Source: a virus. From it: a DNA stretch of 27,699 bases. Every line of letters begins with the position of its first letter. The first letter of the stretch is position 1. The stretch is taken from positions 1 to 27,699 of the IMG/VR virus record IMGVR_UViG_3300025057_000038; one strand, 5' to 3'. Made by a program: the position numbers and the translations under genes. Under the pieces are notes generated by a model. It did not search any database. It worked only from the letters and a program-made list of their open reading frames with translations, and had not been told where the DNA came from. Shown here one piece after another: positions 16,376 through 23,360 of this stretch.

Positions 16376-17143
16376 TTAATCTATGAATACTTTTTCCCAA
16401 TAGCTTTTGTAATTACCATTTTCATCAACTTCAGAAATAATAATTTCTTCATTTCTTAAATGATCTGGTCTAGCACCACAAGCTATTTCATCTTTTGTTT
16501 TAAAGCTTAGTAAGTTTTTATTACCTTTTCTATACAGATAACCTATAGCATCTGAATTAGAAGCTGTAATTCTTTTAAGCTTTCCTGTTAAATCTAAATC
16601 AAGACTAGAAAACGCAGCACCATCTTTTTCTAATTGAGTATCTTTTACGTGACCCATAAAGATAACATAAGGTGCCCATGTTTTAATATAATCAGCTAAT
16701 TTAACAAATGCCTGTCTTGTCCAGTAATAACCTGCACCTTCGGGCATTCCAATAATAGTTCCATATTTTTCCTTACCTCCTCCTGGATTAAACCAATTTT
16801 TACCCATAGGACTCTTACTATATAAATATTCTGCATATGGAACTGCAATATCTTCTAGAGCAGTTACTGTATCTACAGCAATATACTTGTAAGGATCTTT
16901 TCCTGTTTCCTCTTTCTGTTTTTTGATAGCATTACCAATTGCTTTAATATCATCAACTGATTTTGCTTCAATTTTTAAAGCATCAATGTACTTACTACCA
17001 CCTTCCAAATCAAGGATTAAACACTCAGGCAATGTAGATAAGAGTGTAGTCTTACCTACTTTGGGTTTAGAAAAAATAATTAAATTTTGAGGACTTTTAT
17101 GACTAGCCTCTACCTTTTTAACAGGCAATACAATTTCTGTCAT
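16376..17143 (-). CDS. Sak4-like RecA-fold ATPase (AAA_24 type), recombination mediator
   Basis: This 255-residue protein has Walker A at 25-33 (SKPKVGKTT) and Walker B ending at D91 (YIAVDTV), a short RecA-core protein of the AAA_24/Sak4 type common in phages. The EGAGYYWTRQAF and YVIFMGHVKDTQ strands correspond to later RecA-core elements. Sak4-type proteins promote annealing or strand exchange with a phage SSB; the SSB-like gene directly follows and the exonuclease is downstream in the same block, which gives a complete phage recombination set. The start ATG follows the upstream gene stop by ~10 nt. Confidence 0.85.
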   Translation of the reverse strand: MTEIVLPVKKVEASHKSPQNLIIFSKPKVGKTTLLSTLPECLILDLEGGSKYIDALKIEAKSVDDIKAIGNAIKKQKEETGKDPYKYIAVDTVTALEDIAVPYAEYLYSKSPMGKNWFNPGGGKEKYGTIIGMPEGAGYYWTRQAFVKLADYIKTWAPYVIFMGHVKDTQLEKDGAAFSSLDLDLTGKLKRITASNSDAIGYLYRKGNKNLLSFKTKDEIACGARPDHLRNEEIIISEVDENGNYKSYWEKVFID

Positions 17144-17153
17144 GTTACTATTT

Positions 17154-17672
17154 TTATTTTACTATATCATTTAACCAATCCTTTTTACTGACTGGCTTTC
17201 TAAGAAGAATTGCTGCAAGATCTCGAATAGTCATATGACTTATGGCAGCATCATCTGATATATCTTCATTCATTAACTCTTTAAAATCAGGAAATGGACT
17301 TTCTTCTTCTTTTGGTATTTCATAATCAACTTTAATTAATTCAGCAACAGGTATTAACCATCTAACAGAATTATTACTTTCTACAGTTTCATATTCTGTA
17401 GCATAGTGTGGGTTATAACGCCACTTGTAAAGATTTCTCTCCGGATCTTCTGGATCTAAATCAATACTAACAAACTCTGTGTAGATATCTCTACCTTTCT
17501 TTAACTCACTCTCAAAGAATCCGATATGTAACCCATCCATATCTCTTGGAGTATAAGCACATTTAGGAATAAATAATGGATCACTTACTCCTATTTGTGT
17601 AAATACGGGTTCGTGTAATTTAATCAGCTCTTTTGTTTTTTCTTTACGATTTACTTTTGTTCCCAAACTCAT
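17154..17672 (-). CDS. Unknown protein, 172 aa, between helicase and Sak4 genes
   Basis: The family is not recognised. The N-terminus is basic (KVNRKEKTKELIKLH). The central part is beta-rich (HIGFFESELKKGRDIYTEF, VSIDLDPEDPER), followed by an acidic region (IPKEEESPFPDFKELMNED), then a short helical C-terminus (TIRDLAAILLRKPVSKKDWL) typical of protein-docking ends. It lies 5 nt after the helicase gene and 10 nt before the Sak4 gene, so it is very likely co-expressed with the replisome. A helicase or recombinase accessory factor is a reasonable guess, but only from position. Confidence 0.6.
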   Translation of the reverse strand: MSLGTKVNRKEKTKELIKLHEPVFTQIGVSDPLFIPKCAYTPRDMDGLHIGFFESELKKGRDIYTEFVSIDLDPEDPERNLYKWRYNPHYATEYETVESNNSVRWLIPVAELIKVDYEIPKEEESPFPDFKELMNEDISDDAAISHMTIRDLAAILLRKPVSKKDWLNDIVK

Positions 17673-17677
17673 GATAA

Positions 17678-18679
17678 TTATGTTGTTGATATTCTTCTTT
17701 CTTGTCTCGGAGGTGTGGGTATCTCCTTAACTCTCATTTTTTCAAACTCACCTTCAAAGAAACTAACTCTAGTATCTCCATTTCTACATTTTAAAAAATG
17801 TAAGGCAAGAACTCTGTCATTCTCAATAATAAAACGATCAGGACCATAAAATCTTATTTTTTGTTTTGCAGGTCTATTTATACCAATCACAACATCTGCA
17901 TGCTGAAGAAGAGCATCTGCTCCAAAAATGTCAGATTCTAATACATAATTAGAATACTTACCATCTTCATTTCTATCAGGATTGTCAATGTTACGATTTA
18001 ATTGACTCAGTACTATAAAAATTATAGGAAATCTTCTCTTAAGTTCTGTAAGAGCTTCTCCCAAATTGTATAGCATCTCATACTTATCTCTTTCATCAGG
18101 ACCTTTTTTAAACAATAAAGAATGATCTACAGTAATTATTACCTTAGGATATATTACATCAGTAATCTCACCTGTCTCATCTTTTATTGTTTTACCGTGA
18201 TAATCCATGTATTGTTTTATAATCTTTTTAAAATCTTTAACAGTACACGGAGTCTCTACAATATCAATAGGATATTCTACTTTCTTTTTTGCATGAGCAT
18301 AACATCTTTGTAAATCTTCATTAGACAAAGTGCCTTCAGCACTACATAAGTATTTGTAAGATCTACCTAAAACACTAGAATATTCTCTAATAGCAGATGC
18401 TCTTGCAACCATCTCAAAAGAAAATTTTAGTACTCTAAAATCTTCATTTGGATTTAATGGAAAAGCATTATTTACTATCTGATCACCAATTAAAGTTTTA
18501 CCACTACCTGGTCTTCCTCCAATTACAATAGTACTATGCCACTCCATACCGGCTACCATAGCATCATCTACTTTAGGCCAAGGGGTTCTAATACTCTTAA
18601 TTTTTCCTACTTGACGACCCTGTAAATAATGTAAAGATTCTTCAAATCCTGTTTTTTCACTATTCCAAGCAAACTTCAT
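17678..18679 (-). CDS. DnaB-like replicative helicase, RecA core only
   Basis: This 333-residue protein contains the DnaB C-terminal motor: Walker A at 54-62 (GGRPGSGKT), the FSFEM motif at 87-91, Walker B with D185 (VIITVDH), the H3 segment FIVLSQLNRN (Q226), and the C-terminal KCRNGDTR (~298-304), which corresponds to the KxRNG finger and is followed by the FFEG strand. The N-terminal DnaB domain that binds primase or loader is absent, so the enzyme is a helicase core of the kind seen in several phage families. It should unwind DNA 5'-3' as a hexamer at the fork with the primase encoded downstream. The start overlaps the 61-residue gene by 4 nt (ATGA). Confidence 0.9.
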   Translation of the reverse strand: MKFAWNSEKTGFEESLHYLQGRQVGKIKSIRTPWPKVDDAMVAGMEWHSTIVIGGRPGSGKTLIGDQIVNNAFPLNPNEDFRVLKFSFEMVARASAIREYSSVLGRSYKYLCSAEGTLSNEDLQRCYAHAKKKVEYPIDIVETPCTVKDFKKIIKQYMDYHGKTIKDETGEITDVIYPKVIITVDHSLLFKKGPDERDKYEMLYNLGEALTELKRRFPIIFIVLSQLNRNIDNPDRNEDGKYSNYVLESDIFGADALLQHADVVIGINRPAKQKIRFYGPDRFIIENDRVLALHFLKCRNGDTRVSFFEGEFEKMRVKEIPTPPRQERRISTT

Positions 18680-18861
18680 TCTGTGTTGGTTTTATAGAGT
18701 TCTTTTTTACTAATGTTATATAACAAATGAAAGGCAGTTATAACCAGCTCAATAAATAAATATTGAGTATAGTTAATACTTACAATAAAATTATTAATGA
18801 TGTAATATCCTGCAAAAAATCCAATGATGAGAAATATACAAAGTGTTATAAACTTTCTCAT
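18676..18861 (-). CDS. Small two-helix membrane protein, 61 aa
   Basis: Two hydrophobic segments are visible: LCIFLIIGFFAGYYIINNFI and YLFIELVITAFHLLY. The N-terminus is basic and the C-terminus charged (ISKKELYKTNTE), so both ends are probably cytoplasmic. No signal-peptide cleavage site is evident. It sits between the helicase and the 199-residue gene with 4-nt overlaps on each side (ATGA), an unusual place for a membrane protein, within the core replication genes. Anchoring replication to the membrane or a superinfection or holin-like function are possible; nothing in the sequence decides. Confidence 0.65.
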   Translation of the reverse strand: MRKFITLCIFLIIGFFAGYYIINNFIVSINYTQYLFIELVITAFHLLYNISKKELYKTNTE

Positions 18862-19457
18862 ACAACTTTTTCGCTAAAGTGTGGTTCATTGTAATCATCT
18901 CCTCCATTTAAAATAATATCACAATAATCAGCAAGTTCTGAATCATATGTTTTATCTGTATTTTGTTTTCTAATAAAGTACTGAGAAGTTCTCATGTACT
19001 TAAAGTCTTTCAATTCATATTCTGTAACATACTTTACTGTAGCTTGCAGTATAGTATCCCATTCGTAATCATAATTTTCAAAGAACCATCTAAAATTATT
19101 CTCAATGGTTCTTTTATTAGACCTAGCATATTTACCACTAGGAAGCTTAAATTTAGGAAAAATATCTAGATATCTTTCTATATTCTTTAAGAAATTTTGA
19201 CCCATTAGATCTAAAGAACTCTTCTTCTTTCTTCTCTTAAAATATGTGTCAACTTCCGTGATCAATAAGCTACCTTTAATTGTAACTCGATTATCTTCTA
19301 TAAGATCCGCATTCTTTAGTTTAACTTGTTCCAAAGAAAGATTTACACCTTTATTAGGAACTATCTTATTTTTCATACACCATAGTACATAAAAACTATT
19401 TGGTGTAATTTTACCATCGTAATTTTTACTAAAAATTAGATTAAATATTTCTTCCAT
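18858..19457 (-). CDS. Unknown protein, 199 aa, next to the helicase; possible replication accessory
   Basis: The start is taken as the ATG at 19457, which overlaps the UNG stop as TAATG; an in-frame GTG two codons upstream is less likely. The N-terminal part resembles a short winged-helix (NSFYVLWCMKNKIVPNK, VNLSLEQVKLKNADLIEDNR). A basic centre (YFKRRKKKSSLD) and a helical C-terminal domain rich in aromatics (NNFRWFFENYDYEWDTIL, RTSQYFIRKQNTD) follow. The layout, a winged-helix-like N-terminus plus a helical C-terminus ending in YFIRK, recalls phage replication-initiation or helicase-loader proteins. Its place beside the helicase supports that, but I do not recognise the family. Confidence 0.6.
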   Translation of the reverse strand: MEEIFNLIFSKNYDGKITPNSFYVLWCMKNKIVPNKGVNLSLEQVKLKNADLIEDNRVTIKGSLLITEVDTYFKRRKKKSSLDLMGQNFLKNIERYLDIFPKFKLPSGKYARSNKRTIENNFRWFFENYDYEWDTILQATVKYVTEYELKDFKYMRTSQYFIRKQNTDKTYDSELADYCDIILNGGDDYNEPHFSEKVV

Positions 19458-20173
19458 TACCACTCTATTTTATACTTGTAGTTTTTTTCTATGAGATCTG
19501 TAATTTCTTTAAAAACCCCTTTAGAATCCCAAACACTTTGCTTATTATAAGCGGCACTTGCAGGATGTGATGCTATAAATTTATAATTGGAATCATTAAC
19601 AGCATCTTTCCATTTCTGGGCTTGCTTGCCCAAATATAAATAAACTAATCCATTATTTGACCAAGTTAAAATATCAAATAAATATGCTAAAAAGGGTTGC
19701 CACATATCATAATGACATGCTGTTTTACCTATTGTAGTAGTCAATGCACTATTTATTAATAGTATTCCTTGATTGCTCCAACGTTTTAGATCATAATCAT
19801 TAGAAATTTCATTGTGTCCATTATAGACAGTTGCTGTAATTTCATTTAACATATACTTTAAACTTGGTTGCATTTCTTGTGTTTTACCACAACTAAATGC
19901 TATTCCATCAGCCACTCCAAGTTGAGGATATGGATCCTGACCTACAATAACTAATTTAAGATCTTCATATGGACATTCTTCAAATGCTCTAAACATATCT
20001 TTTAAGGTAGGAGTAAACCTTTTACCTTGTTGAACTTCTTTTATAAGTTGTTTAATAATGTTATCAAAATCACTACTAAATATAAACCCTCTCAATTTAA
20101 ATGCCCAACCACTAGGCTTAAGCTTTTCATAAATCTTAGATTTTATATCTTCAATATCAATTGTTTGTTTCAT
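19457..20173 (-). CDS. ung: Uracil-DNA glycosylase
   Basis: This 238-residue protein is a family 1 UNG. The water-activating loop is GQDPYP (78-83, catalytic D80), with Pro in place of the usual His. The Asn of the uracil pocket is in ILLINSALTTTIG (N141, usually LLLNTVLTV). The Leu-insertion loop is ASHPASAAY (H203, usually HPSPLS). The GVADGIAFS strand and PSLKYMLNEI helix are also typical. It excises uracil from DNA in the base-excision pathway, protecting a phage genome against dUTP incorporation and deamination. It is the first gene of the minus replication block; only 18 nt separate its ATG from the divergent plus-strand gene. Confidence 0.95.
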   Translation of the reverse strand: MKQTIDIEDIKSKIYEKLKPSGWAFKLRGFIFSSDFDNIIKQLIKEVQQGKRFTPTLKDMFRAFEECPYEDLKLVIVGQDPYPQLGVADGIAFSCGKTQEMQPSLKYMLNEITATVYNGHNEISNDYDLKRWSNQGILLINSALTTTIGKTACHYDMWQPFLAYLFDILTWSNNGLVYLYLGKQAQKWKDAVNDSNYKFIASHPASAAYNKQSVWDSKGVFKEITDLIEKNYKYKIEW

Positions 20174-20179
20174 ATTTTT

Positions 20180-20187
20180 TATATTTG
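20180..20187 (+). promoter_or_regulatory. Bacteroidetes-type -7 promoter element (TAnnTTTG)
   Basis: TATATTTG matches the Bacteroidetes -7 consensus TAnnTTTG. It sits in the 18-nt divergent gap between the UNG start (minus) and the ATG at 20192 (plus), only 4 nt before that ATG. The expected transcription start would fall at or almost at the ATG, implying a leaderless or nearly leaderless message. No convincing -33 TTTG at the usual 19-21 nt spacing is seen, so confidence is moderate. Confidence 0.5.
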
Positions 20188-20191
20188 TCTT

Positions 20192-20503
20192 ATGATTAAG
20201 ATGAAAGAATTAAAAGATGATGTTGTACTTGAAATAAAAGTAAACAAAGCATATTATAACATGCTAAAAGCATCATTACTTTATGTATTCAATCTAGAGG
20301 AAGATGATGCTAAAAGACAAGAATCTGCAAAAAATGCAATGTCTAAAGAGTACAAAGATCTTACTGACTATGAAAGAACATTTAGAACAATCACTCTTGC
20401 TATTGCTGAAATAGAAAATGTTGCTACTAAAAATGATCTTTTTGAGGTTTTAGAAATTAAAGAACCTGGTGATAAAGACTATATTCCACCTACTCAAGAT
20501 TAA
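20192..20503 (+). CDS. Unknown small protein, 103 aa, plus strand
   Basis: The ATG at 20192 (MIKMKELKDD) or 20201 is the likely start, just after a -7-like box. The product is helical and charged (LEIKVNKAYYNMLKASLLYV, LTDYERTFRTITLAIAEIE), ending with the acidic/proline segment EPGDKDYIPPTQD. There are no catalytic, zinc or membrane motifs. Its 3' end overlaps the convergent minus-strand gene at 20490 by 14 nt. It is one of three plus-strand genes in a window otherwise on the minus strand, so it may be a differently timed gene. The function is unknown. Confidence 0.6.
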   Translation: MIKMKELKDDVVLEIKVNKAYYNMLKASLLYVFNLEEDDAKRQESAKNAMSKEYKDLTDYERTFRTITLAIAEIENVATKNDLFEVLEIKEPGDKDYIPPTQD

Positions 20504-20858
20504 TATTTAAGTCTCTACCAAGATCAATACAAACATCAATTATAAAAGCCATTTCTTCTTTAGTACAATCAGCAAATGATCTAAAATCATTTTCTTCTGT
20601 GGTCATAATATTAGACTCAGCTTTTACGATATTTTTCATTTCTTCAAAACTGTGACCTGTTTCCTTAGCAATCTGTCTAATACAAGCATGTATTTTAGAC
20701 ATTTGAGCATAAGAAGCATTATTTAAGACAGGATTCATAAAGACTTCTACTTCAGATCCTTCTTTAATTTTATCTAAAAAGATATTGTATTTTACTTTAT
20801 CTTGCTCATTAATATAAACAAGCTTTCCGTTTTTCTTTTTAAACTTAGCAGTAAACAT
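20490..20858 (-). CDS. NinB/Orf-like recombination mediator (tentative)
   Basis: This 122-residue protein has an N-terminal strand pair (MFTAKFKKKNGKLVYI) followed by EVEVFMNPVLNNASYAQMSK, then helices (IHACIRQIAKETGHSFEEM, then MKNIVKAES), ending with SFADCTKEEMAFIIDVCIDL. The pattern S-x2-Q-x3-IHxxIxxIAxxxG...EEMKxxVK...S-xxDC-x-EEM resembles NinB/Orf-type proteins, which help load annealases or recombinases on single strands in lambda-like recombination. A place close to UNG and the Sak4/SSB block fits. The match is by pattern, not by a unique motif. It converges with the plus-strand gene at 20192-20503. Confidence 0.5.
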   Translation of the reverse strand: MFTAKFKKKNGKLVYINEQDKVKYNIFLDKIKEGSEVEVFMNPVLNNASYAQMSKIHACIRQIAKETGHSFEEMKNIVKAESNIMTTEENDFRSFADCTKEEMAFIIDVCIDLGRDLNINLE

Positions 20859-20925
20859 ATTATAATTTTTTTTGTATATTATATATAGAAGCCTAACAGT
20901 CTATCTGTTCAAAGTCAATACATTT

Positions 20926-22068
20926 ATGACTATAAAACAAATCGAAAATTTTCTTAGAGAACGTCCTGGGTATCTTAAAAAAGGTGCAGGATCATTAGCT
21001 CAAATATTAGAGGCTGATGTTAAAAAATGTAAAAGAGCACTACATAAAGTTAGAAAAGAAGTTTCATATCCAAAAGAAAAATCTCACGATCAAAACTTAG
21101 TACTTCGATCTAAATGGTATAATGGTAAAGAATGGTGTGAAAGCTACAGAAATGTAGACACTGATCCTGAACCTTTAGATAAAGAAGATTGGGTAGAAAT
21201 ATTTAAAGAAATAGGACCAATTGATACTATTACTTCTCTTGATCATGTTAAACCTTGCGGTAAAACATTATGTATATGGACTTCTGATAAACATATTGGT
21301 GCTGCAATACCTTCTGACTCTCTTTATAAACGCAAATATAATGAGCACATATTTCATGAAAGAATGTGCAGAGTATTTGATGAAGCAATAAAACTTTACC
21401 AACTTCATGGTAAGTTTGATGAGCTTGTAATTGCAGATCTTGGAGACTCCTTAGATGGTTTCAACGCACTTACTACCCGAGGAGGGCATGGTTTACCACA
21501 AAATCTAAATAATAAAGAAGCAGCTAGAGTGCACTTCTTTACACACAAATGGTTTTTTGAGAGTCTTATCAAATCAGAAATAGCAGAAAAGATTACCATA
21601 CTTAATGTAACTAACGATAATCATTCTGGTGACTTTGGTTGGCAGGCATGTTTTGGTTTAGAACAATATGGTTCATTAGCCTGGCCAAATGTTAAGTTTA
21701 TTAATCAAGAAGAATTCATAGGTCACTATTGTATTTACGACAAAGTGTTTATAACTACTCACGGTAAAGACAAGAAAAATAGAAATAGACCCTTACCTTT
21801 AAAGATAAATGCAGAAGTAGAATCATTTATTATGGATTATGTTATTGACCGTAAATTAGGCAATTATAATGTTCACCTTAGAAAAGGTGATATTCATTTA
21901 AATGATCTAGATTGCTCAAGAAATAAATTTAGTTACTTTAATATAGGATCTGTATTTGGGGCATCTGATTGGATTATGGATAATTTTTCAGATACAAAAC
22001 CATCTTGTGTATTTGAAATTATTGAGCAAGAAGGTAATAATATTGATGCTAAAATTATTTGGTTATAA
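20926..22068 (+). CDS. Metallophosphoesterase with N-terminal winged-helix-like domain
   Basis: The start is taken at 20926 (MTIKQIENFLRERPG); an in-frame ATG 54 nt upstream would add an odd hydrophobic tail inside the divergent promoter region. In the 380-residue product, residues ~1-45 look like a small helix-turn-helix (FLRERPGYLKKGAGSLAQI). A calcineurin-like phosphoesterase follows: D121-x-H123 (TSDKHIG), G173-D174-x2-D177 (DLGDSLDGFN), N230-D231-N232-H233 (VTNDNHSG), and H279-G (ITTHGKDKKNR). These bind a two-metal centre that hydrolyses phosphodiesters. Similar HTH-plus-phosphoesterase proteins recur in Bacteroidetes phages and may be nucleases; the substrate is unknown. The next gene starts directly after its stop. 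Confidence 0.8.
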   Translation: MTIKQIENFLRERPGYLKKGAGSLAQILEADVKKCKRALHKVRKEVSYPKEKSHDQNLVLRSKWYNGKEWCESYRNVDTDPEPLDKEDWVEIFKEIGPIDTITSLDHVKPCGKTLCIWTSDKHIGAAIPSDSLYKRKYNEHIFHERMCRVFDEAIKLYQLHGKFDELVIADLGDSLDGFNALTTRGGHGLPQNLNNKEAARVHFFTHKWFFESLIKSEIAEKITILNVTNDNHSGDFGWQACFGLEQYGSLAWPNVKFINQEEFIGHYCIYDKVFITTHGKDKKNRNRPLPLKINAEVESFIMDYVIDRKLGNYNVHLRKGDIHLNDLDCSRNKFSYFNIGSVFGASDWIMDNFSDTKPSCVFEIIEQEGNNIDAKIIWL

Positions 22069-22374
22069 ATGTTTATTGCAGTTGAATTTAATAGCTCTGA
22101 AGGAAGATATGTAGAACATGTTAATGTTACTCATGTTACAAGACTTTCCTTCAGAGATGCTAAAAATGTTGATGCCGGAACTAAAATACATCTTAGAACA
22201 GGTGAAATTTTAAAATCATCTATCCCAATGGATATTATACACGGAATGATAGATGAAGCCTGGAAAGAAATGGCATCCATAATAGTACTACAGTTTGTAA
22301 ATGACAAACTTAATCTAAATGTAGAATTTAGAGAAGAAATTACACCTTCTGAAAATAGTTCCCAAGAAGAATAA
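22069..22374 (+). CDS. Unknown small protein, 101 aa, directly after the phosphoesterase
   Basis: The ATG immediately follows the phosphoesterase TAA with no spacer, so translation is coupled. The first part is beta-rich with small polar repeats (VEHVNVTHVTRLSFRDAKNV, HLRTGEILKSS), followed by an amphipathic helix (MDIIHGMIDEAWKEMASI) and an acidic tail (EEITPSENSSQEE). The strand order is reminiscent of FlbD or LytTR-like short beta folds, but the similarity is weak. It overlaps the convergent gene at 22340 by 35 nt. It may be a regulator or partner of the phosphoesterase; the function is unknown. Confidence 0.55.
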   Translation: MFIAVEFNSSEGRYVEHVNVTHVTRLSFRDAKNVDAGTKIHLRTGEILKSSIPMDIIHGMIDEAWKEMASIIVLQFVNDKLNLNVEFREEITPSENSSQEE

Positions 22375-22618
22375 GTGAGTCCAATTCTGCAAAACTAGTA
22401 AGTGTTTTACGTTCTATTACAACGTTATCATCATTTAGTAAACATATTTCTATTTGATGATCTTGAGGATTCCAATATAAAGTACCATTAGGTCCTAATT
22501 CTTTTTCAACAATAAAATAGTCATATCCATTTTCTTCAAACCACACAGGATCCGGTGAATCTATTCTTTTAAATCCAAGATCAATGGCAGCTTGATAATT
22601 AATTTTTAATATTCCCAT
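22340..22618 (-). CDS. Unknown small protein, 92 aa
   Basis: The start is chosen at the ATG (22618), giving MGILKINYQAAIDLGFKRI; an adjacent upstream GTG is possible. The sequence alternates strand-like (YFIVEKELGPNGTLYWNP, IEICLLNDDNVVIERKTL) and helix-like parts (SFAELDSLILLGNYFQ), typical of a small mixed fold. There is no enzyme signature. It overlaps the zinc-finger gene's end by 20 nt and the convergent plus-strand gene's 3' end by 35 nt. The function is unknown. Confidence 0.55.
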   Translation of the reverse strand: MGILKINYQAAIDLGFKRIDSPDPVWFEENGYDYFIVEKELGPNGTLYWNPQDHQIEICLLNDDNVVIERKTLTSFAELDSLILLGNYFQKV

Positions 22619-22805
22619 CACCCATGTTTTTATAAGTTTCTCTCAATCTTGCAGGAAGCACTCTTCCGTAGTTACATTTACTACAACATCTTCCTTCTTG
22701 TGATAATGGTGCAGGATTATGCCCTCCTATGCTTAAATATTCTTGCTCACCCATTTGAATTTTTTCATATTCTTCAAACTCTTTATTACATAATATACAT
22801 TTCAT
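22599..22805 (-). CDS. Small zinc-finger protein, 68 aa
   Basis: It begins with C3-x2-C6 (MKCILCNKEFEEYEK) and has a second cysteine set (GRCCSKCNYGRVLPARL), so four or five cysteines can bind one zinc ion in a rubredoxin/treble-clef-like finger. The linker carries the conserved-looking GGHNPAPLSQEGRCC. Similar short GHNP...GRCCxxCN...PARL proteins are common in phages and their role is unknown; DNA, RNA or RNA-polymerase binding is typical for such knuckles. It starts within the stop of the previous small gene (ATGA). Confidence 0.65.
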   Translation of the reverse strand: MKCILCNKEFEEYEKIQMGEQEYLSIGGHNPAPLSQEGRCCSKCNYGRVLPARLRETYKNMGDGNIKN

Positions 22806-22960
22806 TTTTTTTCAGGTTTATGTATTTCTCCTATATGATTCTTAATTAATCCACATACTCTACATTGTTGTTTTAGCTCTATACTGCTCACTGAGATCCA
22901 CTCATGTGTGTGGTTGTTCTCAATAAATCTTACAAGCCAATCAGCTATTCTTTTTTTCAT
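22802..22960 (-). CDS. Small protein, 52 aa, with a CxxC knuckle (gene chain member 1)
   Basis: A short ORF reads MKKRIADWLVRFIENNHTHE, then WISVSSIELKQQCRVCGLIK and HIGEIHKPEKK. It has one C-x2-C pair plus several His, so a metal site with H partners (HTHEW, HIGEIH) is possible. The start is preceded by the repeated 19-nt leader (copy at 22958-22976, with one AC to AA change in the A-run). The stop overlaps the 68-residue gene as ATGA. A CxxC with flanking His and the W-x-S-V pattern recall small host-takeover proteins. The function is unknown. Confidence 0.6.
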   Translation of the reverse strand: MKKRIADWLVRFIENNHTHEWISVSSIELKQQCRVCGLIKNHIGEIHKPEKK

Positions 22961-23108
22961 CTTTTTTTTGGTTTAATTTTTTAACTAATTGAGTAATGTC
23001 AAAAGCTTCCTTAATTAACTTACCCATAGGATCATTTAAGGTAAATCTATTTTTTCCTTGCTCTATTTCTTCAAAAAAGCTACGTCTTTTCTTTTGTTTT
23101 TTACTCAT
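22941..23108 (-). CDS. Small very basic protein, 55 aa (gene chain member 2)
   Basis: The start reads MSKKQKKRRSFFEEIEQGKN and the end LVKKLNQKKDEKKNS, giving many Lys/Arg at both ends around a short helical core (PMGKLIKEAFDITQ). It could bind nucleic acid. The start follows the repeated leader (copy 23106-23124). The C-terminus LNQKKDE is encoded by the next leader copy and continues 20 nt into the following gene, so the ends of this protein and the start of its neighbour share DNA. The function is unknown. Confidence 0.6.
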   Translation of the reverse strand: MSKKQKKRRSFFEEIEQGKNRFTLNDPMGKLIKEAFDITQLVKKLNQKKDEKKNS

Positions 23109-23238
23109 CTTTGTTTTGGTTTAATACGTGTTTAAGTTTCAACTTATTTAGTTTACTATTTTTACTTCTAGTAATTGAAATAATCCAATTGTATTTCTCA
23201 CCATACCATTCACTACCACCTTTAATAAATTTATTCAT
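23101..23238 (-). CDS. Small protein, 45 aa (gene chain member 3)
   Basis: The sequence is MNKFIKGGSEWYGEKYNWII, then SITRSKNSKLNKLKLKHVLN and a QNKDE end. The WYGEKYNWI core resembles the EKYNWVQVGTEKYGR part of the next gene upstream, hinting at a shared origin. The start follows the repeated leader copy at 23236-23254. The tail LNQNKDE is read from the leader copy at 23106-23124, and its stop lies 8 nt inside the next gene. The short length and coupling favour a real gene, not noise, because the start, leader and reading-through tail all recur. Confidence 0.55.
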   Translation of the reverse strand: MNKFIKGGSEWYGEKYNWIISITRSKNSKLNKLKLKHVLNQNKDE

Positions 23239-23348
23239 CTTTGTTTTGGTTTAAACAATGAATCACTCACCTGATTAGGATAGGTGCATAAATGCTGTAT
23301 AATCTCATCAGTATTGATATATACCCGATTGCTATTCTTGTGATTCAT
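23235..23348 (-). CDS. Very small protein, 37 aa (gene chain member 4)
   Basis: This short ORF reads MNHKNSNRVYINTDEIIQHL, then CTYPNQVSDSLFKPKQR. It starts after a leader copy (23346-23364) and stops overlapping the next start (ATGA). The tail FKPKQR is the same leader read in a different frame from the LNQNKDE tails. It has no recognisable motif. The evidence that it is translated is the conserved leader before it and the tight ATGA junction after it, not its length. Confidence 0.45.
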   Translation of the reverse strand: MNHKNSNRVYINTDEIIQHLCTYPNQVSDSLFKPKQR

Positions 23349-23360
23349 CTTTGTTTTAGT

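Noticed and set aside
18122-19169. Plus-strand ORFs over the helicase and the 199-residue gene
   Set aside because: Antisense shadows rich in Phe/Ile/Tyr from AT-rich DNA; the minus frames have clear motifs or tight junctions.
21405-21599. Minus-strand ORF inside the phosphoesterase
   Set aside because: Overlaps the catalytic part of a well-supported gene and has no leader.
20872-22068. Longer start (20872) for the phosphoesterase
   Set aside because: Adds a Tyr/Leu-rich tail within the divergent gap; MTIKQIENFL at 20926 begins the predicted HTH.
22649-22849. Plus-strand 66-residue ORF
   Set aside because: Antisense to the zinc-finger gene; hydrophobic shadow without promoter or leader.
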